The notes under the pieces were generated by a model. That model worked only from the letters and a program-made list of their open reading frames with translations. It was not told the DNA's origin and ran no database searches. From assembly GCA_940671915.1 (NCBI GenBank), contig CALNVZ010002974.1, positions 40,213,198 to 40,277,197 on the forward strand: a DNA stretch of 64,000 bases. Direction: 5' to 3'. This document shows positions 1 through 11,600 of the stretch, piece after piece. The DNA comes from Paracentrotus lividus (Eukaryota > Echinodermata > Echinoidea > Camarodonta > Echinidae). Each line of letters begins with the position of its first letter. Position 1 is the stretch's first letter. The translations under genes were made by a program, and so were the position numbers.

Positions 1-2074
1 CACATTTTAGTGCTATTTTGCAAGTTTATTTTTCACTTTTAGTTTTCTTGATTATGGCGATCAACTGACCTTTTCAAAAGAAATGATCAACTTGAATAAG
101 TACGCTAAGAGTTCTTTTTTTTTCAAAAATAGGAATAAGCTTACTGCAAATGGCGGAACAAAATCCTGTCACTGTGTTGTTCAATTCAATGCCTAATGCA
201 GATCAATTCTGTACAATATAGGCCAATTTTGCTCTCAAAAGTAGCTCCATACGCCAACGGATAATTATCTTCCTGGATAACGCATAACTATATTACAGCC
301 GTTAAGATGATCAAAGCCTTTTTTAAAAGCGTTGAATTCCTCACCTTTCCAGAGCATGGGTAAATTTCATTTTCGATTGCGTAAGAAAAAGTCCTGGTCG
401 ACTTTCAACGATTATCACGAAGTAGGAAATCTTTACTCATGCAATATTTCCGCATATTACATGCATTATCGCATGTGGACGGCGTACTTTCGCGAAAGGA
501 GGACGAAGAATCGACTACGTTATATCAATAACTCGTTCTGTGCGAACAGTCAATCTATGCGTGCAAATAAAGATTCTTGGATTACAACTCATGCACACAT
601 AATGTTATAACGCTTGCCCAAGATGGGTTGTATTTCGCCTCCCAATCTGGTCTGGCGCAGAATCTAGTTAACTGAACAACATGATAAGAAGGTTGCATAA
701 TTGTTCTTTCATCTCCGATGTACGAGTAGATCGTGCTGAACCGAACGGTATGGAATAGCCATGTCCAGCTGCGAGAAGTCTATCGTTAAGCCGAGTTTTT
801 TGTGAGCTAATTTCTATTAGTTTGCAGGCCAGCGCGTGTTAGTGAGATTTCGTACGCTTGTAGTCATTTCCAACGTCGCTCGTTCTCTGACCTCTGGAGA
901 TAATGGAACGCGCCTCACTGTGTTTAATACGATTATTAATGCCCACATGGTATACGTTACGTTTACATGTTGTTACATAGAGTAGAAGTTGATATGTGTC
1001 TGCCAAAGAATGATCCATTTTATTGGTAGCTAAGAAGAAGAGCACTTTTAAGGTGAGATGAAGTACAATTGAAGGGTTCACAGCCCTCCTGCCCCCCCCC
1101 CCGCCGGTTTCGGCCGCCGCTCTGGAAGTGTGAAGCCCTTATCCGTGTGGTTGACGATGAATGATAGATATATATTATTGGATGCGCGGATGCTGAGCCT
1201 TCATGTTTTGTATTGCTTTGACGTAGTCACTACCTTCTGTCTTATGGGGTCTTGAACTGTAAGTGCACTGGCATCTAGTCTAGATGTATACAAGTTCTAG
1301 CAAAGAATGTGAAGAATAAAACAACAGCAAAAAAAACAAAACACAAACAAAAAAAAAAAAAAAAAAAATCAGCAGCAGTTGGAAGACAGAGGTAATAGAA
1401 ATAGCAGGATGGATAATGTTTTATCTGACAATGCCAATGTGGGGTAGTTGGGGGTTTTTTGCGTAAGGTTAGCTTTATATTTTCGTATTTGCCATACAGG
1501 AACTGTAACGTTTGGAAATATTTGTATCGTTAATATTATTTCATACCTAAAAAATAAACACAACAATTCCTGTTTAAATGGATATAATTATGTGACCTCT
1601 ATCCTTTTGCGGCAAGTTCTTAAGGTGCAGTGCACATTTCCTCGTCAATCATGCCCCGAGTGTCAAATAAAGCAGTTTCAGTATTTAACAAAAGTTGGTG
1701 TTACTCGGTTTTGACATATTGGTATTAAATTGACAGCAGAGGAAAGGAGCACGCTTTTGAAAATATGAAACATGGGATGTAGCACAGGAGGACTTCGAAC
1801 TTTGATCCAAAAGGTTACGACTTGATTTCATTTCTTGGTAACTTCATTGTGGAAAATCAGGGTAATCTCTCTCCAGATAGACGGACGGACGGACGGACAG
1901 AAACTCAAGATTAGCCAACTTATAGTAAGGATGACTTTCAGAAGTTTCATTTTGATAATGTGATAGGGTCAATCACTTTGTTTGCAATACGTATAGGCCT
2001 ACGTACACCACTCCGCGCAATATCTTCTCAAATAGGGAATACCCATAACAATTAATATACTTGCTTCTTTAGAA
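1..2074. other. no recognisable gene; low-complexity tracts
   Basis: Short ORFs are present on both strands but none shows a recognisable domain or convincing splice context. A C-run lies at about 1093-1103, an A-rich run at about 1328-1368 and a short GACG tandem at about 1880-1899. An upstream exon of the caspase gene that follows could lie here but I cannot identify one. Confidence 0.5.
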
Positions 2075-2222
2075 GGATGCCATCTCGTACTTCACTTCGC
2101 GGAAACTACTTTGAAACTACTTTGAGATGGATTTGAAATAACTTTGAGATGTATTTGAAACAACTTTGAGACGGATTTCGGAGACGTCGCGGTTTTTGAA
2201 AATCGCGAGAGACGTCTCCTAA

Positions 2223-3085
2223 AGGGCCTGTCCCACAGAAGGCGATCGTTGTGGCGACAATCTACGAACTACTTTTTAGTACCCATCGCCACCATGCGCA
2301 GGTTCAATCGCCTTTAAGATCGTGAATTATCGCGTCTGTCGCCAACAAATACGTAGCAAAATTCTGTTCGCCGCTAGTTTCTCAAACAACGTTACGACAA
2401 TAGACCAAGGCGTAACAGTTGGGTTGACGTCAATGACCGTAGACTGTCTTCTCTAGTCGCGACAAGGTGTCTATCGTATAGATTGTCGCCAGATAGAACA
2501 TGTTTAGCACAGCGGAACGGCGGCCAGTTGTAGGTTGCCGCGCTCCAGCGTACGTTGCACGCATCGCTGAACCGAACGGACAGTGAAATTTAAGCTGCTA
2601 CGGTCTTTGTCGCCACCTACATTCACAAAATCAGACGGCCTTCCACATCAGATAGACTGTACAGCTCGCCGCTAATTTTTGAAATTTTCAAAAAATCACT
2701 CACGACCCAAATTATAATGCACGACTGAGAGGACTATCACGAACCTAAAGGCGACTGGCCGCCATCAGGTAGAAAACACTCGATCGCCTGTGTCAGTCGC
2801 AAGGATCGCCACAGTGCGCAAGTTCATATTTTGGTTGATTTTAAGTTGCGACAAGAGAAGTCGAGCCGCGAGATGCGCGAAGGTTGAGGCCATTGTATTA
2901 TCGGATACCAGCTATTGTTAGCCTATTGTTTGAGTCGGAAGCAAGTTCGTTGTCGTAGCCTATCGTAGACAGAGTCGTAGATACGTATTATGATCTTCGG
3001 TCACCTACGATTCTGACACGATTCTGGCAGGTTCTAACATGCATAGGTTGTCTCCACAACGATCGCCTTCTGTTGGACAGGCCCT
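2223..3085. mobile_element. Harbinger-like non-autonomous element, copy 1
   Basis: The element starts AGGGCCTGTCCCACAGAAGG and ends in the inverted complement. It is flanked by a direct TAA on both sides (2220-2222 and 3086-3088). A 3-bp TWA target-site duplication with GGGCCTGT-type termini is characteristic of PIF/Harbinger (Tourist-like) elements. Length is 863 bp and no transposase ORF was seen. GATCGCC/GGCGATC motifs recur inside it. Confidence 0.8.
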
Positions 3086-3115
3086 TAAGTTTCGAGACGT
3101 CTCTAATACTTGTTA

Positions 3116-3938
3116 AGGGCCTGTCCCACAGAAGGCGATCGTTGTGGCGATAACCTGAGAACTACTTTTTAGTACCCATCGCACCATGCGCAGGTCCAAT
3201 CGCCTATAAGTTCGTGAATTATCGCGTCTGTCGCCAACAAATAAGTAGCAAAATTCTGTTCGCCGCTGGTTTCTCAACAAGTTAAACAATAGCCGGCGTC
3301 AGTTGGGTTGACGTCAATGACCGTAGCCTGTCTTCTCTTGTCGCGGCAGGTACTATCGTAAATTGTCGCCAGATAGAACATGTTTAGCAAAGCGGAACGG
3401 CGGCCAGTTGTAGGTTGCCGCGCTCCAGCGTACGTTGCACGCATCGCTGAACCGAAAGGCCAGTGAAATTTAAGCCGCTACGACCTTTGTCGCCACCTAC
3501 ATTCACCAAAATCATGATCGGCCTCCCATTCAGATACTGCACAGTCGCCGCTGATTTTTGAAATTTTCAAAATCTCTTCACGACCCAAATTATGATGCGC
3601 GACTGAGAGGACTATCACGAACCTAAAGGCGACAGGCCGCCATCAGGTAGAAAACACTCGATCGCCACAGTGTGCAAGTTCATATTTTAGTTGATTTTAA
3701 GCTGCGACAAGAGAAGTCGAGCCGCGAGATGCGCGAAGGTCGAGGCTATTGTATTATCGGATACCAACTATTGTTAGCCTATTGTTTGCGTGGAAGCAAA
3801 TCGTTGTCGTAGCCTATCGTGGACAGAGTAGTAGATACGTAGATGATCTTCGGTCACCTACGATTCTGACACGATTCTGACAGGTTCTAACATGCATAGG
3901 TTGTCGCCACAACGATCGCCTTCTGTGGGACAGGCCCT
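3116..3938. mobile_element. Harbinger-like non-autonomous element, copy 2
   Basis: This is an 823-bp copy of the element at 2223-3085, in the same orientation, with the same termini and its own TTA duplication (3113-3115 and 3939-3941). The two copies differ by scattered substitutions and small deletions. Separate TSDs indicate two independent insertions about 30 bp apart in one host repeat. Confidence 0.8.
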
Positions 3939-3998
3939 TTATACGTCGCGGAAACGATTCCATCGCGGAGACGTCTCCGCGAAGTGAGATACCACCCT

Positions 3999-5092
3999 TA
4001 GAAGTCGACGACAAAGTGACATTTCAAAAAAATTATTGTATTGTTCCGTTTTTTCGTATACTGAATACCTAAAACATTGAATTCGATCAGGTTTTCAAAC
4101 GTGATACGGTGTCGTGGGTTTGACCAGAGGGATATGTTCCCTAGATTGACCGTCGATACTTTGGTCGATCAAACCAGGGGTGCATTATGGGGCAATTAAT
4201 CTTACATTTTTCAATGCTTTACCATGACAGTGAAATATCGATTTTTAAAGACTATGAAACACACTACTTTTATACCCTGTTTCCAAGTTGCCCTCAATAG
4301 ACATAGGCCTAATAATATCATAAAAAAAGCTCACCTCGTGATTCGCGCTCGCATGATATACTGAAAATTAGGTCATATAATTTACGTCATGATGGTTCCC
4401 TGATATAGAACTTGTCTGATGTAAAAGATTTTTCCGACCCCCTGACAAATACGCCCCTGCTGCTGGGTCGACTAGAATGCGTTAAGTGCAAGTGTATACA
4501 TAATATATTTTAATAAAAACCTATTTGTACTTTTTGTCTTGTTCTTCTTGTTTTATAGCTTTCTTTGCTCTTTAACCCCCTCCCCTCCATTATCGCTGCA
4601 TAATTATGCATGATATGAGGTCAAATATTTTGGAACCAGATTTGTAGAAGCGATGGGATCCGGGTAGAGTGCTTGTTTTCAATGTCTGTTTTTGTTAGTT
4701 GCTATCTTTCAGGTCGCTCTTAAACTGTAAACTTACTTATCTAGTTTTCCTTCTTTTAATGACATATCAATGGTTTGATCTAAATAATGCTCTCATCATT
4801 ATTTAGGTACTATACTCCTCCCCCTCTCTCTCTATTTATACATCTAATTGCTGTCAGGAAGTCTGCTTGACTCTTTAGACCATTACCATGATTAATACAA
4901 GCCCCTGTGTGAGAAAAAAAAGGGGGGGGGTGTCAAGTTCGGCGCTATATTTCAGTTGGAAATTAAAATATGGGGGCTTGGAAGTGGCCACAAAGCAACT
5001 ATTATTTAGCAGAGCTTCTTCGGCTCGAGATCATGAAATGTGATCATCCCAGTCATTCTCATTTTCGTTTTATTCCCCTAACTTGTTGGCAG
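3999..5092. other. upstream flank or intron of the caspase gene
   Basis: No coding exon recognised. The stretch ends in a pyrimidine-rich tract and an acceptor AG at 5091-5092, so at least its 3' part is probably intronic. The ATG at 4970 lies upstream of that acceptor and is not taken as the start. Confidence 0.5.
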
Positions 5093-5555
5093 GTAACGAG
5101 AGAAGGTCGAAGATTCAAGATCCTGGTCGAAGGTCGCGTCCATGACGTCACCGAGCCATGGGTTTATGACGTCACAGCCACCGATATGATCACGGGAACG
5201 TCAGAGAAAGTGAAACATTTTGACACGAAGGAAAAGGGTGTAAGCCCAGCGATTGATGCTGTTCTGCGCACCTTGAGACAGAAGGGTTTGATAGCGGACG
5301 TGGCGAATGTGAACATACTTGAAAGTAGACAGCCTCTCACAGCGGAGACACCTACACAAGCATTCTCATTCAACCAAGGCAGAAATGAACATATTAATAG
5401 TAAGAGTTTCTTTTTAATTCCTCCCTCAATTTTTCCTGGATTCTTTGAAATTCAACATTTTAAAGTTAGTTTCTTTGAAAAAAGAAAGAAAGAAAAAAAG
5501 AAAAGAAAAAGAAACACTGGTTTACCCTCCTGCAGTTATGCTCATGCCGTAAGAG

Positions 5556-5605
<50 letters not shown>

Positions 5606-8600
5606 ATACTAGGAATGAATAAATAACACTAGGTAAATTGAACAAAAAGGAAAACGACATGCCTTTTGAAAAAAATTATTTGGGTCGAACCAACCCGATA
5701 TAATCTGGCTTAGCATCGCCTGCTTGAATCCATCCTGAAATGAAATGCATATGTTTTTACACATTTTGCTTCTTTTTTTTGTATTTTATTACCGTTCCAA
5801 ATAATTTATCTGGTAGATTATGTAATCACATTCTAGTGTTGTCTTATACACCATTAAATCTGCCCCTCCCTCACTCACAAACCGCCATTTTCGACACATC
5901 TGAGTCATGTCCAAAGTTTGATATAATCCTTTCTTTCATTTTTGAAGGAGCCCTGGCGAAGATGCTAACCAAGAAAGGATTCATTCCTGAGCCAAGTCCA
6001 CCGGCCCCTGTTCCCAGTCCACCAGCCATTGTACCCATATCACCTCCTCCAGCATATCACCATGTTGTCCAATCAGCACCACCCTCCCAGCCAAGTGAAG
6101 TAGCCCGCCCTCTCGTTAACCTTGGCCAAGGGTCATCTCAGAAAGTTCCCTGTTCATTCCAAGGTAACATTCATTGCATTTTTTTAAAAATTGATATTGC
6201 GAATAATATGTATTTAAAAGCAAGTGAAATAGGCCTATCACTATCAGACTTAGCTATTTAACTTCAGGGATGGGACCTTAAAAAAAAAAGAAAAAAGGCC
6301 TGTAGTACCGATGTAGTAAGGCCTAGTTGAGAGCAAGGCCAAGGTATTTGGTCAGATTGTCCCGTATCTCACAACGTGAAATATTTTATTGTAGGAAATA
6401 TTTTTGATGGCATTAAAGTTATCAACATTAATTTTCTAATTCAGCTGAATATAATTATAAAGAGGTAGAATCTAGCTTTGAAATGCAAAACAGGTTCGCA
6501 GTGCCTTTAATGTTCAGTTCAGCCTAACTTTAAGAAGTTGTGACGTACAGGTTAATCTGATCAAATTGCTTGGCCTAACCTAATGTTGCCGACTGCAAGG
6601 GAAAGAACATTGTCTTTGATTATTTACAATACTTAAATTGTGATAAGTCAGGGCCTCATATTCCATGGGTGCTTTGCAGGCAGATAATGTGAGGCAGTTG
6701 TCATCTTAACCCCGTGAACTGATATTCAAATTTCTTTTAAATTCCTTGTTATCAACTGTTTTTATGTCAAAGCTCAAGGATCAGACACATTTCAGTATGG
6801 CATCGAACCTGACGTAGACGGACTGTATACTTCGGTCACGATCACTCCCGCCGATCCAGACAGGGCTCTATTTGATCCCAGATCCGTAAGTAGATTAGTC
6901 ACTCTCTAGCATAATCTTAAGATGGTATCTCACTTCGCTGAGATGTCCCCGAGATGTCTCCGCAACGGGAAAAAGATTCATAGATTTCCCACGACGAGAC
7001 TTATGAGATGTCGCGGAGAGTCAGGAGATTTCTCTAAAACGTCTTCGAGATGCCTTCTCGACTAGTTTCAAATCTGTCTCAAACCCGCCTCATGGCAAGT
7101 GAGATATACCACCATAAATGTATTAATAAATTGAAAACATGTTAGGAAGGAAATGTTTACAGCTAGAATCTACAATTCATTTTATACTACTTTTTTTTTT
7201 TTTTTCTTTTTCATTTTTAAATATCTTCAGTCTCAATGAAAATAGTTATTCCCCTCCCCCCAGCATGATTAAAAGTTAAGAATACGTTACAAGCATAATC
7301 TCATGTGAGTCAACAACGATTATTCAGTTATGTCAGCTTTTATTTGCATGTTATTGGTATTTACCTCAATGGCGCTCCAGACATACGTTACGTGGGAATC
7401 AGCAAAGAAGGGATACATCTACATCCTAAACAACAACGAGTTCCCTCAGTTGCCTCCTGACCAGAGGATGAGGAAAGGGTCAGAGGTTGACGTCCAGAAT
7501 GTCGTTCATGTCTTCTCTCAGCTTGGCTACGAACCACTGATTCATCCAAACCTGACAAGGATGGTGAGAATACTTAATAAAGAGAATACTTTAGGCGTTG
7601 CTGAAAGGGAACGGGCATGATGAGTCACCATCTCCCTCAAGTAATTATGTCGGGAAATTTTTAAACTTTCAATGAATCGCCGAAGACTATCGACTTTCAA
7701 AGGCTACCTTGGGCTTTATACAGTAACACCGATTCAAAATGGTGCAAAACAGCCCTGTTGGCCTTTTTTTTTTCATGAAATGTATAATTAGGTGTTTATA
7801 ATCGGTAACCAGGCGGAGATAGCCATAGCCATCATTTGCCGTCAGATTTCCATAAACTTAAACTCAAATTTTGGTATTTAAGCCCAACATTCGCGATTCT
7901 CATTGCCAAGAGTGTCTGTAATTTGAAATAATGTAAGATTTTATCACATTTCCTTTCTAGGAGATTCTCAGAAGCCTTGAAGAGACGGTTGGTCGGATCA
8001 ACGCAGAGGGCGACAGACACAGTTCTCTGTGCCTGTTCTTCATGAGTCATGGTAATCGGGAAGGTGTGTCTGGGACGGATGCTACCAGTTACAATCATTG
8101 TATCGTCACCAGGGATGAGATAAAGCAGAAGCTTTCTGGTCGAAGATGTAAAGCTCTTCTTGGAAAACCGAAACTTATCTTCATCCAAGCTTGTAGAGGA
8201 AGTAAGTTTACTCTCTAACGGAATAAAGAAGAAGGTGATCTTAATGCTTCTTTATACTCTTTCGCCATTTCTACTATATTACCTAAGTACTGGAAAGAAA
8301 ATGATGAATACACTGTAAAAAAAAAATACAGACAAAATACAGCAAAGTGATGTCAGCAGAGTCGCCATGCATACTAAAATGTAATTTAAAATACAGTTTT
8401 GCTGTAAATTTCTCCCTTAGGAATAATGTTGAGAAGGAAAAAATATCATTAGAGTTTCATAGCATACGTATTTGGTTAAAGCGGAACAAAAGTGTTACTC
8501 CTGATGTATATTTTGTATTTCTCACGTAATTATTTGCAGGAGAAACTTACAACAAAACTGTTTTTTTTTTTAATTACATTTTTTATGGCGACTCTGCTGA

Positions 8601-11600
8601 CAGCAGATTTCCTGTAAAAATACATATATTTTTTTTACAGTGTACACTGTAAAAAAAATAATACCGCAAAGGGGTGTTTCCATTAACTGCTACCCTGCTA
8701 CACTTCCAATTTCTGCTATACACCTTTTTCAATTTGGACTCGACCATTTATCCCAGTTTCTGTGATTGGCTATTTTGCTCATGAATATATATATCGCCAC
8801 CTTTCCTGATAAATGTATTTGCATAAGAAGGAATGTAATTTTGTGTGCGTGTATTCTGTGTGGCGATAAACGTCACGCGAAAAATACAAAACGAACTCGT
8901 AGGATTTTTACTGCCAAATCCTTGATCCGTAAACGCTTTTCTTCTCTTTATTCTATATTCATCATTTTCATCATTATCTGTTAATAATAAGGGCCGTCTA
9001 GATGCTTTCGATCGTTCTTAAATGTTGATTTCGGGAGACGTACATATGGTACTACAAAATACCAAGTTTGTTGTCTGAGAAGCGACAGCGCAGTCAGCAG
9101 CGTCACGAGCTCTTCATTTGAAAGTCCTGAGTTCAAATCCGAAAGCCGACGGATTTTTTTTTTCTTCTTCTTCTTCTTCTTGAGTTTGATTTTCTGACAG
9201 TCATTGACTGTCATTCACTTATTGAAAAACAGAAAAACAACCTAAAAATAAGATTATTTTTTTCTTAAAGATAATCAGTGTAGCCTAAAGTGGCAGATAC
9301 AAGATTTTCTAGAGAGTTAGCCCTATGGGAACCACTATTTTTTTAACACCCCCCCCCCCCAAAAAAAAAAGAAATAAATTATTTAAAAAAAAAAAAAAAA
9401 AAAATAGTTCACACCATTTCTAATTTCCAGTGGATTTTTTTTTTGGACACTCAAATTAAAAAAGGTCACAAGTCACACATTATGACTTTCTCATAAAAAA
9501 GCCATTTATTTATATACTAATAATAATTATTATTGTTGTAATTATTATATCATTACACTCATATGATAGTAATTATCAACTTTGTTATGACTATCGTATA
9601 TTTTAAATATTTTTTTTTCTTTTGGAGTGCAATCAATAATTTATTATGCTCGGCTCAAATTCAATTGATGGCTCGAACTGTTCTTTAAACTTGTGATAAC
9701 GAGAATAAAAAACATGTATAATTACATATTAGTTGAGCTCCTTGACATTGCATGCACCTTATAGTTACCTGAGGCTATTTTCATCTTTACCTCTTCCTGT
9801 AGTCATGAATACAAAATAACTATAGCGGAACCCGTGGAAAATCCACAGGTGTTTGAAAGAAAAGTTATGTTTGTTGTATGTTTCTTTTTATTTTATATTT
9901 TAATGTTGCTGCAGCAAAACTAAAGAAGGAAAAGAAGGAAAAAAAAAAAAAAAATTGCTCCTGAGGAATTGAACTCAAAACCTTCCCGTTGGCAGACAAT
10001 GACGCTACTGACTGCGCTGCCGCCCACTATTCGTGAAAATGTGGTATTCAGTATACAGATATGTACGTCTTCCCAAATCAACATCTAAGAACGATCACAA
10101 GCACCCGACTGCCCTTATTATTAACAGATAATGGTGAAAATGATAAGAAATATAGAATAAAGAGAAGAAAGACGTGTACAGATCAAGGATTTGGCAGTCA
10201 AAATCCTACGGGTTCACGTATAGCGTAAACGTTAGATCACCACACAGAGTACACCACACAACACAACCACACACACACAACACACAACACACACACACAC
10301 ACAATTCAGCATCCAATCCTCCAATCACAGAAACGGAATCGGATATATATTCATGAGCAAAATAGCAAATCGCAGAAAGGGAAAAATGGTCGAGTCCAAA
10401 TTGAATGGGAAAAAGGTGTATAGCAGAAGTTGCAAGTGTAGCAGGGTAGCAGTTAATGGAAACACCCACCGCAAAGTGATGTCAGCAGAGTCGCCATAGC
10501 GAAATGTAATTTGAAATAACAGTTTTGCTGTAAATTTCTCCTCTAATAATTAATGAAAGAGAAGAAAAGATATCGTTAGAGTTTTATAGCATATAAATTT
10601 GGTTAAAACGGAACAAAATGTGTTACTCCTGATGTATATTTTGTATTTCTCACGTAATTATTTGCAGGAGAAACTTACAACAAAACTGTTTTTTTGAATT
10701 ACATTTTTTATGGCGACTCTGCTGACAGCAGATTCTGTAAAAATACATATATTTTTTACAGTGTACAGAGAACGATGATTATATAAGCGATTTAGTTCTG
10801 GTGAGCTCCAAGGGAAAACGGTAGAGCTTTAAGATTTCCCTTTTGATAACCAGGCCTATAATAATAATGATAACAATAATAATAAAATTGTACGTCAGTT
10901 CCTCATACTAGAAAATATTAAAATAACGAACCTGAATAAGAATAAAATGTTCATCAGAATTCTTGATTAAATCATAAACGAATTACAACATAATAATAAA
11001 ATCAACCTGAAATAATCTTCTTTCAACCATTCAGATACGTTCACTCGTAACGCCGATGAGCTCGACGCTGTGGGTAATTCAACAACACCGGAGCAGGACG
11101 ATGAACCACCCTTCGAAATGGACTACGTGCCAGAGGAAAAGCCTTTGAAGAGCTGCGAGGAACTCCCATTCGAGTTAGATTTCGTACCACATGTCACTGA
11201 ATCTCCGTCACTCGCCATCGACTTGGATTCCTTGGACAGTCAGGACGATGTCGATTTGGACGTAGATGGGGGAGGAGAACTGCCTAATAACTCTGACATA
11301 TTCGTGGCCAATGCCACTTCCAATGGTATAACCTTATCGCATAATACATTATAGTTTATCTTTCAAGGGGGTACAGGCACCATTGTATCCTTGAACAATT
11401 TTCCTCTTTGTACTCATTCTAGGGCGTGCCTTCTCAATATTAAGTAATTTGGGGGGGGGGGGGGGGCTAGGACAGCCGGACCCCAAAGATCCACGCCTTC
11501 CTATTAAATGTTAAATTATAATAAATTTATTATTTAAATTAATGTTCACAAATAATAAATAGATCAATATGTCCTCTTAACTCAATGATAGTATCTCACC

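Larger units (their letters stand above)
2075..3998. repeat. GAGACGTCTC-type inverted-repeat element, copy 1, split by two insertions
   Basis: The left part has repeated ACTTTGAGA motifs and an end resembling ATCTCGTACTTCACTTCGCG. The right end (about 3955-3998) reads as the complement of GGTGGTATCTCACTTCGCGG. Related copies lie at 6922-7112 and 11589-11792. Removing the two elements at 2223-3085 and 3116-3938 leaves an element of roughly 200-240 bp, similar in size to the other copies. Exact outer boundaries are uncertain. Confidence 0.6.
8672..10467. mobile_element. long-TIR foldback element with 9-bp TSD (Mutator-like)
   Basis: Both ends begin GGGTGTTTCCATTAACTGCT (the right end inverted). 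The arms of about 500 bp (8672 to about 9175, and about 9957 to 10467) match over most of their length. The 9-bp direct repeat ACCGCAAAG lies at 8663-8671 and 10468-10476. Very long TIRs plus a 9-bp TSD are typical of Mutator-like elements. The ~780 bp centre is AT-rich with no transposase ORF. The right arm carries a CA microsatellite. Confidence 0.75.
8645..10763. mobile_element. mariner-like MITE, second copy split by a 1.8-kb insertion
   Basis: Direct neighbour of the copy at 8311-8642, sharing the TA at 8643-8644. Its left end is at 8645-8671. The rest resumes at 10477 with GTGATGTCAGCAGAGTCGCC and ends TTTACAGTG at 10763, followed by TA. The interruption is the element at 8672-10467. 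Confidence 0.78.

Noticed and set aside
4970..5092. ATG at 4970 as the caspase start codon
   Set aside because: A pyrimidine tract and AG at 5091-5092 make a strong acceptor, and the residues before it look like intron translation. The true start is probably in an unseen upstream exon.
5553..5600. ORFs running through the poly-T/poly-A tract
   Set aside because: Poly-Phe or poly-Lys translation of a homopolymer; the exon ends at 5399.
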